A stretch of DNA of 64,000 nt, taken from positions 124,001 to 188,000 of the forward strand of contig JAFEGA010000002.1 of NCBI GenBank assembly GCA_018240285.1, given 5' to 3'. A program made the position numbers and the translations under genes. Position 1 is the first letter of the stretch; every line of letters starts with the position of its first letter. This document shows positions 49,489-59,940 of the stretch, in pieces. This stretch comes from Pseudomonadota bacterium. Its GTDB lineage: Bacteria > Pseudomonadota > Gammaproteobacteria > Burkholderiales > Nitrosomonadaceae. Below the pieces are notes generated by a model. That model was not told where the DNA came from, did no database searches, and was given only the letters and a program-made list of their open reading frames with translations.

Positions 49489-50007
49489 TTAATTCTTCAG
49501 CATAAGTGCACTTGTTTTCTCAGCCCATTCATTTACGCCATCTTGCACAATCTCCAGTAGTTGAACTTCCGATTCCGATATGTGATTAATTTTCCCGAAA
49601 TTCTGCCCTAGATAATTACCCACTTGCACCCGATACAAGGTACCGTCCGGCGATTTAATCACGGCAAAAATCTTATCGTGCTGCTGCAACGTGCCGACCA
49701 TTAACAGGCTTTCCAGCGGATAGGATTCTAGTATTTCCTTACGCCGCGTCAAGTCCGGCTGAATTCCACTGCCGGCTGTTTGCACATGATCATTTTTCCG
49801 TGGTACAAAAGGACTGGGGATGTCAAAAGCCTGATAGGTAAAATATTGATGCGGCCTGATTTCAGGTAAAGGATCGATCTGACCTTGCAAACCTTCACCG
49901 GCACTCTGAACAAAGGCTTCTAGATCATTAAAGTCGTTCTGACTACAAGCGGTCAGCATCGCAAAAGGTATCGCAAGTAACATCAGCAAGCACCGGTTCT
50001 TGATCAT
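49489..50007 (-). CDS. pilP: Type IV pilus assembly lipoprotein PilP
   Basis: PilP (172 residues) is an inner-membrane lipoprotein linking PilNO to PilQ. The lipobox is MLTAC, with C21 the lipidated cysteine, followed by an extended region and the beta domain with LLMVGTLQQHDKIFAVIKSPDGTLYRV. Its ATG overlaps the pilO stop by four bases and it lies 27 bases before pilQ. Confidence 0.95.
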   Translation of the reverse strand: MIKNRCLLMLLAIPFAMLTACSQNDFNDLEAFVQSAGEGLQGQIDPLPEIRPHQYFTYQAFDIPSPFVPRKNDHVQTAGSGIQPDLTRRKEILESYPLESLLMVGTLQQHDKIFAVIKSPDGTLYRVQVGNYLGQNFGKINHISESEVQLLEIVQDGVNEWAEKTSALMLKN

Positions 50008-50624
50008 CGTTTATTTACCTTCGCTTGCTTTGCCATTTCTTCTTCATCCAGGTAACGGAATGTTTTTGCGATTGCATCCAGTACTAATTTTCCATCGGCG
50101 CCCGGCATGATCGTGATGTCATTTAATGTGACAATCCGCGACAATCGTGCAACATCGCTGGCAAAAGCGCCAATATCATGGTAGCCGCCGGTTACCCGGA
50201 TGGAAACCGGAAGTTCCGCATAAAATGCATTGATCGTTTCCTTCTCGGCCGGTTTGAATAACTCGAACTGCAACCCACGGCCCAGACCTGCCTGATTGAT
50301 ATCGATCAGCAGTGCTTCCATTTCCGATTTATCAGGAAGCTGCTTCAGCATAGCACTCAGCGATTGTTCTATTTCTCCCAGTTGTACGCGCAACGCCGGC
50401 AAATTGACTGCACTCTTCTTTTTGATTAGATAAGTATTTTTTAGTGTTTCTTCCTCTGCTTGAATTTTCTCCAGCATTTCGGTCTGGTCTTGCCATATCA
50501 GGAAGTAGCCCGCTATCACAATGGCAATAAATAGAACGGCCAAAACGGCAATTTTAATGGGTACTGGCCAATTTCCTGCTTGATTGATATCGAGCTGCCG
50601 CAATTCAATGAGTAGATCATTCAT
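50004..50624 (-). CDS. pilO: Type IV pilus inner-membrane protein PilO
   Basis: PilO (206 residues) dimerises with PilN to form the alignment complex. One transmembrane helix (about residues 25-46), a coiled-coil (about 50-90) and a ferredoxin-like domain follow. The N-terminus LRQLDINQAGNWPVPIKIAV is characteristic. It lies 14 bases downstream of pilN. Confidence 0.95.
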   Translation of the reverse strand: MNDLLIELRQLDINQAGNWPVPIKIAVLAVLFIAIVIAGYFLIWQDQTEMLEKIQAEEETLKNTYLIKKKSAVNLPALRVQLGEIEQSLSAMLKQLPDKSEMEALLIDINQAGLGRGLQFELFKPAEKETINAFYAELPVSIRVTGGYHDIGAFASDVARLSRIVTLNDITIMPGADGKLVLDAIAKTFRYLDEEEMAKQAKVNKR

Positions 50625-50638
50625 ACTGTAGCGTAGCC

Positions 50639-51229
50639 TTACGATTTTCCTGGGGATTTAGAAAGCGGTTTCTGTGTATCATCAATCGATAGCCGTCTAA
50701 GCTTTACTCTCATATTGAATTCATTTTGACGTATGTTGTTGACTGTTATGGCCTTAATTTCCACCAACAATGGTGATTCAAGCCAAGGCGATGATTCGAG
50801 ATTACGCATCAGCATCGATACCCAGGCATTAGATTGCGCATATCCAACCAAGGTAATATTCTGGCCATTCTGTTTTACACTATGCAAATAAACACCATCA
50901 GGAAGCAATCTCGCTAGCTGATCCAGCAAATACACAACTTCGGAGCGGCTATTCTGTAATGTTTCGACAACATGCTTGCGCGCAAGCAATTCCTGAGTTT
51001 GCGCCTTTATATTCCGGATTTCGGCAATTTCCCTATCCAAAACGGCAATACGGCTCTGCAAAAATTGATTGCGGGCATTTTGATACTCTATGTTACCTGC
51101 GATGATGGTATAAACGCCCCAAACAACCAGGACTCCCAGAAAACTCACCACACCCGCAAAAATCGCAATCTGTTGCTGCCTGGCTTTACGTTTCAGCTCA
51201 CGATGAGGAAGTAGATTGATGCGGATCAT
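50639..51229 (-). CDS. pilN: Type IV pilus inner-membrane protein PilN
   Basis: PilN (196 residues): the short cytoplasmic N-terminus IRINLLPHRE binds PilM, followed by a transmembrane helix (about 20-42), a coiled-coil and a ferredoxin-like periplasmic domain. The start at 51229 overlaps the pilM stop by four bases (ATGA) and begins directly with the conserved INLLP motif, so the longer frame to 51262 is rejected. Confidence 0.95.
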   Translation of the reverse strand: MIRINLLPHRELKRKARQQQIAIFAGVVSFLGVLVVWGVYTIIAGNIEYQNARNQFLQSRIAVLDREIAEIRNIKAQTQELLARKHVVETLQNSRSEVVYLLDQLARLLPDGVYLHSVKQNGQNITLVGYAQSNAWVSMLMRNLESSPWLESPLLVEIKAITVNNIRQNEFNMRVKLRRLSIDDTQKPLSKSPGKS

Positions 51230-52329
51230 GACGGATCGAAACTTCGTAATGCCAAACCGCAAGCAATTAAAAGAGATGGTGCATCCTGATTCAATTGACG
51301 CGAAATGATACGGCTCGATAACTCCATGCTGACGAAGGGATTAACAACAAGCGTGCTGACATGGGTGCGTGCTGCAATAATTGCATCCAATCCAGGGATA
51401 ACGGCGCATCCGCCGGCGATAAAAATATAATTAACCTCGGTATATTGCGTCGAAGTATAAAAAAACTGTATGGCGCGCATCACTTCGATTGCCAGCGTCT
51501 CACAGAAGGGCTGCAATACTTCTGCTTGGTAATTTCCGGGGAGATTTCCGCCGCGTTTCGCGGATTCCGATTCTTCCAAGGAAAGATTGAATTGATTATG
51601 AATCTCCTGCGTCAGCTGATCGCCGCCAAAATGCTGATCGCGCGTGTACAAGGATTCTCCATTCAACAGCACATTCACTTTCATGACCGTCGCGCCAATA
51701 TCGACGAGCGCTATCACCCGATCTTTTCCGCCATCCGGTAGTTGATTCAGTGTTAATTCAAACGCGGCCTGTGCCGCATAGGGTTCAACATCCATCACTA
51801 CCGTTTTGAGGCCAGCCACAAGGGCAGCAGCCACACGATCTTCCACTTTTTCTTTGCGCGAAGCCGCAATAAGAACTTCTACTTCGTCCGGATTTTCCGG
51901 GATAGTCCGAGTAACTTGAAAATCCAAATCAACCTCATCCAATGGAAAAGGGATATATTGACTGGCCTCATTTTCCACTTGAAAAACCAGATCATCTTCA
52001 CGCTGTCCGGCTGGCACTACAATTTTCTTGGTAATTACATCTGTTGCAGGTAACGCCAGAGCTATATTTTTCTGGCGCGTTCCCATACGTTTCCAGCTGC
52101 GCTGCAAACTTTCGGTGATCGCTTCCATATTGGCAATTGCACCATCTTGCATGGCATCAGCCGGTAATGATTCGATGATATAGCGTTCGATGCAATAGGG
52201 CTGGCTGCTTTTACCCGTCATTGATAATTCAACCATCTTCACCGATGAGGAACTAATATCCACACCGATCAGTGATGGCGACTTCAACTTCAGGAAGTCT
52301 AAATTGATATCAAAATTTCCCTTGAACAT
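51226..52329 (-). CDS. pilM: Type IV pilus actin-like protein PilM
   Basis: PilM (367 residues) is the cytoplasmic actin-like ATP-binding protein that binds PilN and the assembly ATPase. Actin-fold segments are visible: LIGVDISSSSVKMVEL at the N-terminus, ALVDIGATVMKVNVL in the middle, and the IFIAGGCAVIPGLDAII segment near residue 300. It heads the pilMNOPQ operon, divergent from mrcA as in many proteobacteria. Confidence 0.97.
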   Translation of the reverse strand: MFKGNFDINLDFLKLKSPSLIGVDISSSSVKMVELSMTGKSSQPYCIERYIIESLPADAMQDGAIANMEAITESLQRSWKRMGTRQKNIALALPATDVITKKIVVPAGQREDDLVFQVENEASQYIPFPLDEVDLDFQVTRTIPENPDEVEVLIAASRKEKVEDRVAAALVAGLKTVVMDVEPYAAQAAFELTLNQLPDGGKDRVIALVDIGATVMKVNVLLNGESLYTRDQHFGGDQLTQEIHNQFNLSLEESESAKRGGNLPGNYQAEVLQPFCETLAIEVMRAIQFFYTSTQYTEVNYIFIAGGCAVIPGLDAIIAARTHVSTLVVNPFVSMELSSRIISRQLNQDAPSLLIACGLALRSFDPS

Positions 52330-52550
52330 TGTTCAGTTAGAAGCGATACTCGCGCATTGCATTATTATAAATTGGCTCATTCAAGATTAATATATAACCT
52401 ATTCTTAAACCGAATAAATTTGGATTTATTCAGCCGATTGAGAAAAAACTATAATTGATTCTGACAGACTCCGGAAAATCCTATTCAAGAAAAAACAGTA
52501 AATATACCCCTATAATTTTGTATTTAAACCGTTTCAATATCTAATTATCC

Positions 52551-54869
52551 ATGTTTGCTCGCTGGCTGTATTATTTTTTTGTCACATTGTCCGCTTTGGG
52601 TTTGATTAGTGTTCTGCTAGCAGGCTTTGCCGGGTTGGTCATATACTCGAATTTGCCATCCTTGGATACACTAACCGATTACCGCCCAAAAATACCCTTG
52701 CGCATTTATAGCGATGAAGGCCAGCTAATCGGTGAATTCGGCGCAGAACGCAGGAATGTTGTCAGTATTTCCGAAGTACCGGAACATCTCAAACAAGCGA
52801 TTCTTGCAGCAGAAGACGATCGTTTTTATGAACATGGCGGCGTTGATTATCTGGGCGTATTGCGCGCAGCCTATTCCAACTTCTCGGCCGGCAGTGTGCG
52901 CCAGGGCGCCAGTACCATCACCATGCAAGTTGCACGGAATTTTTTCCTAACCAGGGAAAAAACAATTACCCGGAAACTCAGCGAAGCGCTGCTGGCGTTC
53001 AAAATTGAACACAGTCTTAGCAAAGACAAAATCTTAGAACTGTATGTCAATCAAATTTATCTGGGTCATCGCAGCTATGGTTTTGCAGCGGCCGCAAACA
53101 CATACTTCGGAAAATCCCTGCAAGAGATCAATATTGCCGAAGCCGCCATGCTGGCCGGACTACCCAAGGCGCCTTCAAGTTATAACCCTATCAGTAATCC
53201 CAAACGGGCCAAAAACCGGCAGCTCTATGTATTAGGCCGGCTCCACAAACTGAATTACATCTCCAGTGAAGAAATGAGCAAACTGGAAAAACAACCCGTC
53301 GCCGTGAAGAAACAATCGACGGCTTTCGCCATGCGCGCTGAATATGTTGCTGAAATGGTTCGTCAGGTAATTTACGACCGTTACCAGGAAGAAACCTACG
53401 ATAAAGGTATCAAAGTCTATACGACCTTGCGCCAATTGGATCAGGAAGCAGCCTACCAAGCTTTGCGCAAAAATGTGATCGAATACGACAGACGCCGCGG
53501 TTACCGCGGTCCCGAAGGCTATGTCGATCTGACCAAGTACGGTGCCAATCAGGAAAAAACGCTGGATGACGCACTGGATGAAATCAATGATAGCGATGAT
53601 ATATACGCGGCTATTGTATTGGCCGCCAAGCCAAGTGCCGTACAGGCTTATAAGAAGGGCGGCGAGATTATTGAAATCACTGGCGAGGGATTAAAATTCG
53701 CGCAGAAATTTCTGGCCGACAAAAAAGAACCCGGAAAAAAATATATCGCCCCGGGATCATTAATCCGTATCCAGAAAAATCAGAAAAATATCTGGCATAT
53801 TGCCCAACTGCCGGAAATAGAAGCCGGGCTTGTATCCATAGATCCTAACGATGGCGCTATTCACGCTTTAATCGGCGGATTCGATTTTTATAAAAATCAA
53901 TTCAACCATGTCACACAAGCGTGGCGGCAACCGGGCTCGAGCTTTAAACCTTTCGTTTACTCCGCTGCATTGGAAAAGGGTTTTACCCCGGCCACCATCA
54001 TTAACGATGCTCCGCTATCGTTCAGTGCCGCGCAAACCGGCAGTCAATTGTGGGAGCCGAAAAATTTCGATGGGAAATTTGAGGGGCCGATGCGCATGCG
54101 TACTGCGCTAACAAAATCAAAAAATTTAGTCTCGATCCGGATATTGCAGGCAATCGGCATTCAGTATGCACAAGATTACATAACCCGGTTCGGCTTCGAT
54201 GCCAGCCGGCATCCACCCTATTTACCGATGGCGCTTGGCTCGGGTTCCGTAACCCCGATGCAAATGGCTGCGGGATATGCTGTTTTTGCAAACGGCGGCT
54301 TTCGTATCGCCCCTTATTTCATTAAGAAAATTGAAGATGATAAAGGCGATATCATCGAACAATTTCAGCCCGTATCCGTCACCAATGGCGCAAAACGCGT
54401 CATCGATCCGCGCAATGCATTTATCATGACCAGCATGATGCAAGATGTCATCAATCACGGTACCGCTGTCAAAGCAAGACAATTGGGGCGCACTGATTTA
54501 GCCGGAAAAACCGGCACGACCAGTAATTTTGTCGATGCTTGGTTCTGCGGCTTTCAAAAAGACTTGGTGGCCATCGCCTGGACCGGGTATGACGAACCCA
54601 AGTCGCTGGGAAATAACGAAACAGGCGGACGAGTCGCCTTACCGATATGGATGGACTATATGGGTCCTGTCCTGAAAGGCGTGCCGATGGGGGTATACAG
54701 TCCGCCCAATGGGGTTGTTACCGCTAGAATTAATTCGGCGACAGGATTTAGGGAGTCAAGCGGCGATATGACTGAATTTTTCTTCAGCGAACAGCTTCCG
54801 CCACTTAATGAGAATCCAATTGAACATACACCAAAAGTCACTAGAGATGTGCAAGATCAATTATTTTAG
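52551..54869 (+). CDS. mrcA: Penicillin-binding protein 1A
   Basis: A bifunctional class A PBP (772 residues) that polymerises glycan and crosslinks peptides. There is one transmembrane helix (about 8-32), then a GT51 glycosyltransferase domain with AAEDDRFYEHGGVD (catalytic glutamate, about residue 86) and GASTITMQVARNFFL. The transpeptidase has SxxK as GSSFKPFVY, the SxN-like segment TKSKNLVS, and KTGTT. The Pro-rich C-terminus EQLPPLNENPIEHTPK is typical. It is divergent from pilM. Confidence 0.97.
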   Translation: MFARWLYYFFVTLSALGLISVLLAGFAGLVIYSNLPSLDTLTDYRPKIPLRIYSDEGQLIGEFGAERRNVVSISEVPEHLKQAILAAEDDRFYEHGGVDYLGVLRAAYSNFSAGSVRQGASTITMQVARNFFLTREKTITRKLSEALLAFKIEHSLSKDKILELYVNQIYLGHRSYGFAAAANTYFGKSLQEINIAEAAMLAGLPKAPSSYNPISNPKRAKNRQLYVLGRLHKLNYISSEEMSKLEKQPVAVKKQSTAFAMRAEYVAEMVRQVIYDRYQEETYDKGIKVYTTLRQLDQEAAYQALRKNVIEYDRRRGYRGPEGYVDLTKYGANQEKTLDDALDEINDSDDIYAAIVLAAKPSAVQAYKKGGEIIEITGEGLKFAQKFLADKKEPGKKYIAPGSLIRIQKNQKNIWHIAQLPEIEAGLVSIDPNDGAIHALIGGFDFYKNQFNHVTQAWRQPGSSFKPFVYSAALEKGFTPATIINDAPLSFSAAQTGSQLWEPKNFDGKFEGPMRMRTALTKSKNLVSIRILQAIGIQYAQDYITRFGFDASRHPPYLPMALGSGSVTPMQMAAGYAVFANGGFRIAPYFIKKIEDDKGDIIEQFQPVSVTNGAKRVIDPRNAFIMTSMMQDVINHGTAVKARQLGRTDLAGKTGTTSNFVDAWFCGFQKDLVAIAWTGYDEPKSLGNNETGGRVALPIWMDYMGPVLKGVPMGVYSPPNGVVTARINSATGFRESSGDMTEFFFSEQLPPLNENPIEHTPKVTRDVQDQLF

Positions 54870-54884
54870 TTAGGAAAAATGACT

Positions 54885-54911
54885 TGCACGAGCGAATCGC
54901 TTCGTTGTGCA
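54885..54911 (+). terminator. Possible terminator downstream of mrcA
   Basis: TGCAC (54885-54889) and GTGCA (54907-54911) flank an inner partly paired AGCG-AAT-CGCT core. A pyrimidine-rich stretch ending TTGTTTTAAT follows only 25-30 bases later. It may end the mrcA transcript; support is weak. Confidence 0.3.
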
Positions 54912-54981
54912 GTACCCATTCCCTCGCTTATCTTGTTTTAATATGTCTCGGTCACCGAATTAATCAGCATTTCATTAGCAG

Positions 54982-55851
54982 GAAGGCTCTGAACCGCGTT
55001 CGGTCACGCCGCGTTGAAATCAGACTCAGAATACTCATTATCCACTCGTAAACTGCGTTTCTTACTTGATTTTTCCTTGTTTTATATGGACACCCCCATC
55101 GAATTTTGCTGATCTAGACTACAGTCGCAAGAAACGCCGGACACGCCGGGAGGTTTTCTTAAGCGAAATGGAAGGGGTAATACCCTGGCAAGTATTGCTG
55201 TCTCACATTGAATCGCATTACCCCAAGAGTGGACGGCGAGGTCCGTCAACCGATGGCGGCTTTGGAGCATGCTCCGCATCTACTGCCTGCAGAACTGGCT
55301 CAACCTCTCCGACCGGCAGGTGGAAGATACCCTGTACGAAATCGATAGCATGCGGCGCTTTGCGGGATTTGGCGGAGCTACCGGTGCTCTGCCGGACGAG
55401 GCCACGATACTGAATTTCCGGCATCTTCTGGAACGTCACGAATTGACGGCGGCATTGCTTGAAGCGATCAATACTCACCTCAAAGCGCGGGGGCTATTGG
55501 TTTCCAAAGGCACCATGGTGGGCGCCACACTCATTCATGCACCAAGTTCGACCAAGAATCGCGAATAAGCGCGCGATCCGAGCGCAGGTGGAATATGTGT
55601 TCCGGTTGATCGAGCGGCAGTTTGGATTCACCAAGACCCGCTACCGCAGGCTGATGAAGAATGCTGTTCAGGTGAACGCTGATGGCTTGGCCAACCTGTA
55701 CCTGCTGCGCAAGCGGCTACTGACGGTCTGAGGGACAAATCCGCTCAAAATAAATACCCCGGCGGCGGATGATGAAGCAGAAACAGGGGAAATCCAGCGA
55801 CAAAATACCGCTGAAAAATGAGTTGCCGATAATTCGTGTTCAAAAAACTGG
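54982..55851. mobile_element. Internally deleted IS5-family element
   Basis: An approximately 870-bp remnant containing pieces of an IS5-type transposase. Likely limits are set by a 6-bp direct repeat, TAGCAG, at 54976-54981 and 55852-55857, and by weakly inverted ends with TCTGAAC (left) and GTTCAAA (right). The boundaries are tentative. The left end shares GGAAxxCTCTGAA and GCGTTGAAATC with the MITE-like element at 39.2 kb. It separates mrcA from hemB and is not expected to move by itself. Confidence 0.55.
55093..55731 (+). pseudogene. IS5-family transposase fragments
   Basis: Three pieces of one transposase in two reading frames. Piece 1 (to about 55240) has SRKKRRTRREVFLSEMEGVIPW. Piece 2 (about 55269-55568, shifted frame) has MLRIYCLQNWLNLSDRQVED and LPDEATILNFRHLLERHEL, ending just after IHAPSSTKNRE in a stop. 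Piece 3 (about 55570-55731) has the C-terminal RAQVEYVFRLIERQFGFTK and YRRLMKNA. The central catalytic part normally lying between pieces 2 and 3 is missing, so the gene is dead. Confidence 0.85.
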
Positions 55852-55873
55852 TAGCAGTGCCGAAAAATCTTAA

Positions 55874-55895
55874 AGCCGCTAATTGTACAGCGGCT
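55874..55895 (-). terminator. Intrinsic terminator of hemB
   Basis: On the minus strand, AGCCGCT-GTACAATT-AGCGGCT is a perfect 7-bp stem, followed by TTAAGATTTTTC. It lies 37 bases beyond the hemB stop and fits an intrinsic terminator. Confidence 0.7.
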
Positions 55896-55931
55896 CCGCT
55901 CCGGCTCCTTAGGTTAGGTTCAACACACTTT

Positions 55932-56978
<1,047 letters not shown>

Positions 56979-56989
56979 TTAGTGGAACT

Positions 56990-57125
56990 AATTAAGTCAT
57001 TAACCTCTCTTAAGAGCGGACAATCTTGATCGTCCCCCTGTCTTTCCTCCCTGAGACAGGGCCTTAAGTGATATTAAGGCGATTCTCCCCCGGTTTTACT
57101 CCCCTTTAACCGGGGGGCTTTTTTT
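56990..57125 (+). ncRNA. Candidate small RNA opposite the engB-hemB gap (anti-hemB-like)
   Basis: A succession of hairpins on the plus strand: GGAC-N10-GTCC (57018-57035, inner AT pairs), CCCTGTCT-N10-AGACAGGG (57036-57061), GCCTTAA-N6-TTAAGGC (57061-57080), and CCCCCGGTT-N12-AACCGGGGG (57087-57116) followed by GC and seven T (57119-57125). Two loops are pyrimidine-rich and contain CCUCCC and CUCCCC, complementary to Shine-Dalgarno sequences. The 5' end is not fixed. Position and orientation recall the anti-hemB RNA known from Burkholderia. The terminator overlaps the engB stop. Confidence 0.65.
57087..57125 (+). terminator. Strong intrinsic terminator of the small-RNA candidate
   Basis: A 9-bp perfect GC-rich stem with a 12-base loop, followed by GC and seven T on the plus strand. 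No plus-strand protein gene lies within the preceding kilobase, so a non-coding transcript is the natural explanation. The engB stop codon on the other strand lies inside the stem. Confidence 0.85.
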
Positions 57126-57738
57126 CAATCTTCCCAAGACTTCCAGTAACATTCAACCATTCATTAATAACGGTCGCAGCATTTTCAACGCCACTGCCAG
57201 CAAAACTAGAAAACAATTGTACAGTACACCCCGGGTAAGATTTATTCAAATATTGAGTGACCGCTTGTAAGGTCATATGCGCTTTTTGCTTACTTAGTTT
57301 GTCAGCTTTAGTCAATAAAATATGAACAGCTTTCCCTGTCGGTGCAAACCAATTCAACATTTGGATATCAAGTACCTTTAATGGATGACGGATATCCATT
57401 ATCAATACCAAGCCTTTAAGCACTTTTCGTGTTTGTAAATACTGCTCCAATAATCCTTGCCAGTGTTGACGCACATTATCAGGAACTTTAGCATAACCAT
57501 AGCCAGGCAAATCAACAATAAACTGATTCTCGTTCAATTGGAAGAAATTGATATGCTGTGTACGCCCAGGAGTTTTACTCACAAAAGCCAGGCGATTTTT
57601 ATTGGCAAGGGTATTTATGGCACTAGATTTGCCCGCATTAGACCTTCCAGCAAAAGCTATTTCGACACCTGAATGCTCCGGTAAGTCACGAATATCATTT
57701 ATCGAAGTATAAAAAGCTGCATTCTGAAATGGAGTCAT
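57106..57738 (-). CDS. engB: Ribosome biogenesis GTPase YsxC/EngB
   Basis: EngB (210 residues), an essential GTPase involved in large-subunit assembly. G1 is GRSNAGKSS (31-39), G3 DLPGYG and G4 TKADK; the N-terminus [23 protein letters not shown] is typical. It ends inside the small-RNA terminator and starts at the coaX stop (shared base). Composition is AT-rich relative to the region before 47 kb. Confidence 0.97.
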   Translation of the reverse strand: MTPFQNAAFYTSINDIRDLPEHSGVEIAFAGRSNAGKSSAINTLANKNRLAFVSKTPGRTQHINFFQLNENQFIVDLPGYGYAKVPDNVRQHWQGLLEQYLQTRKVLKGLVLIMDIRHPLKVLDIQMLNWFAPTGKAVHILLTKADKLSKQKAHMTLQAVTQYLNKSYPGCTVQLFSSFAGSGVENAATVINEWLNVTGSLGKIEKKPPG

Positions 57739-58508
57739 TACGTGTCTTCCGGAATCGCAAGCTTTTGTCTACAGAGCTCATCTTTAGCGATCAGAATCAA
57801 TCCTTCCAATACTAAATTGTCAATAGCATTAATTGGAAACTTAATAAATGGGAGCAAAAGAGGCGCAGCTCCACCGCTGATAATGCAGCTTTTAATGGAA
57901 TGATTCATCTTTTTTGATAGAAGATCATGCATACGTTCAATTGCACCAACCAGGCACTGAATAATTCCACTTTGAATTGCATTATCGGTATTATCAGGAA
58001 AATCCTCATAGATACCAGCTTTTATATGACTTAATTGAGTTTTTTCATGCAGGCTATTCAGCATTAAATGCGCACTCGGTAATATGACACCACCAAGAAA
58101 TTGACCAGAATCAGAGAGTGCATCAATGGTCACGGCAGTTCCCGCATTAATCACTAAACAAGCTTCATGCTGAATCTTCCATGCCGCAATTAAAGCTGCC
58201 CAACGATCGCTCCCTAACTGCTTGGGATCTAAATAGCCATTCAGAACACCACACAAAGACAAGCTAGACTGAAGCCATATAGTTCGAGTATTCCAATGTG
58301 AAGTAATTTTGCAAATTTCATTTCGAGTTTTGCAACGCGCGACATGCGAAATTATAATGACATCAGGCGTTGACAATTTATCAAACTCATTTCTCAAACA
58401 AGAAATGTTTTCATAATCAATCTTACCTTGCGTTAGCCACTGATTATCTTCATAAAATACCCACTTAACAAAAGAATTACCTGAATCAATCGCTAATATA
58501 GTAGACAT
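57738..58508 (-). CDS. coaX: Type III pantothenate kinase
   Basis: CoaX (256 residues) phosphorylates pantothenate, the first step to coenzyme A. The ASKHA fold is visible in [14 protein letters not shown] (phosphate 1 loop), [11 protein letters not shown] and [22 protein letters not shown] (phosphate 2 and substrate loop). It starts 10 bases after the birA stop, a pairing common in betaproteobacteria. AT-rich. Confidence 0.95.
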   Translation of the reverse strand: MSTILAIDSGNSFVKWVFYEDNQWLTQGKIDYENISCLRNEFDKLSTPDVIIISHVARCKTRNEICKITSHWNTRTIWLQSSLSLCGVLNGYLDPKQLGSDRWAALIAAWKIQHEACLVINAGTAVTIDALSDSGQFLGGVILPSAHLMLNSLHEKTQLSHIKAGIYEDFPDNTDNAIQSGIIQCLVGAIERMHDLLSKKMNHSIKSCIISGGAAPLLLPFIKFPINAIDNLVLEGLILIAKDELCRQKLAIPEDT

Positions 58509-58518
58509 TAGCTTAAAA

Positions 58519-59328
58519 CTAATCAGTCAAACGCATCGAAATATCACCAACGCTATATGAGTGTCGGCCAGTAGAAGTTAGCAAACAAATTGATCCATCG
58601 GAATTTACACTGTCCACTCTACCAGAAACAAACGAGTTATTCGGGAGTAACAGTGTCACGCTTTTACCATGATACGCATGATAGCTGATCCATTCAGCTC
58701 TAAAATATGAGAATCCATATACTTCAAAGCTTGAAAGAGTATTGCATAATTCTAGGAGCAATGCACTCAAAAAAACATTGCGATCTTGGTATCGCCCCGT
58801 GATTTGAAATAAATCTGTAGAGTTTTGATGAATAGCAGATTTTATAGGAAGTGAAAGATTAAAATTAATACCAATTCCTATTATTGCATAAGCAGGGCCA
58901 CTTATTTTTCCACGAAGTTCAACTAATATCCCTCCTAATTTACAGTCATCATAGAGGAGATCATTCGGCCACTTAAGGTTTACTTGATTTACTGCGAAAG
59001 CTCTTAAAACCCGAATAATTGCTACGCCAATCGCTAGACTAAGGCCTGTTAATTTGGCTACGCCCTCTCTAAAGTGCCATATTAAAGAAAAAGTAAGTCC
59101 GCTACCAAGTTCGCTATGCCATGATCGACCTATTCGGCCACGTCCTTTCGTTTGAATTTCAGCAGCTATAACAGGAATTGAGTCTTTATTTAACGGAAGT
59201 GTTTCAAAATTATTCAATAAAAAACTGTTTGTAGAATCAATTATATTGAAAATTTTCAGATCAAAAGTAAATAAAGAATTTGATGTAAATTGGAGAATTT
59301 TATCTTTATTCAATAAAATAGAGAACAA
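58519..59328 (-). CDS. birA: Biotin-[acetyl-CoA-carboxylase] ligase, no DNA-binding domain
   Basis: A biotin protein ligase (269 residues) that attaches biotin to the carrier protein of acetyl-CoA carboxylase. The ATP/biotin loop GRGRIGRSWHSELGSGL and KWPNDLLYDDCKLGGILVE are clear, and an SH3-like C-terminal domain follows. E. coli BirA (about 320 residues) has an N-terminal winged helix; that is absent here, so this protein cannot act as the bio operon repressor. It lies upstream of coaX. The start at 59328 may be a few residues long. Confidence 0.93.
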   Translation of the reverse strand: MFSILLNKDKILQFTSNSLFTFDLKIFNIIDSTNSFLLNNFETLPLNKDSIPVIAAEIQTKGRGRIGRSWHSELGSGLTFSLIWHFREGVAKLTGLSLAIGVAIIRVLRAFAVNQVNLKWPNDLLYDDCKLGGILVELRGKISGPAYAIIGIGINFNLSLPIKSAIHQNSTDLFQITGRYQDRNVFLSALLLELCNTLSSFEVYGFSYFRAEWISYHAYHGKSVTLLLPNNSFVSGRVDSVNSDGSICLLTSTGRHSYSVGDISMRLTD

Positions 59329-59547
59329 TGCCTATACTCAACACACTCAGTATTATTTAATACAAAAAAATTTACAATTAATTATCATAGCTTTTTTGTA
59401 AATTCATCGGATATTTTTGTGCTTAATATTAGTATTCTCTCCAAGTAATGCTTTAAACAATGCGTTTAATCACTACCACAAAGCGAATATTAGCGAATTT
59501 ATAATTTATAGTTTATAAGTATGAAAAAAAGGTTTTATATTTAACTC

Positions 59548-59940
59548 TTAATTCGATTCACTACTTGTATCAATAATTTCAATAGGACGATCAACGAGTT
59601 CAACTAAAGCCATCGGTGCATTGTCTCCATTCCTATATCCATACTTAAGAATTCTTATGTAACCACCTGGGCGATTAAAATAACGAGGACCCAATTCCCC
59701 AAATAACTTAGTCACATTCTCACGATCCCGTAATTTATCGAAAGCAATACGTCGATTAAATAAAGTGGATTTCTTTCCTAAAGTAATCACAGGTTCTATA
59801 AATCTTCTTAATTCTTTTGCTTTAGGTAGAGTAGTAGTAATAATTTCATGTCGCAATAATGAATTGCTTAAATTACGAAACATTGCTAATCTATGGCTAC
59901 TTGTTCGATTTAATTTTCTAAATGCATTATTATGGCGCAT
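59548..59940 (-). CDS. rplQ: 50S ribosomal protein L17
   Basis: L17 (130 residues, normal length), a large-subunit protein near the exit tunnel. The N-terminus [20 protein letters not shown] and [14 protein letters not shown] are diagnostic. It is last in the secY-infA-rpmJ-rpsM-rpsK-rpsD-rpoA-rplQ order; its ATG overlaps the rpoA stop by 11 bases. No GC-rich terminator is visible in the 218 AT-rich bases downstream. Confidence 0.98.
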   Translation of the reverse strand: MRHNNAFRKLNRTSSHRLAMFRNLSNSLLRHEIITTTLPKAKELRRFIEPVITLGKKSTLFNRRIAFDKLRDRENVTKLFGELGPRYFNRPGGYIRILKYGYRNGDNAPMALVELVDRPIEIIDTSSESN

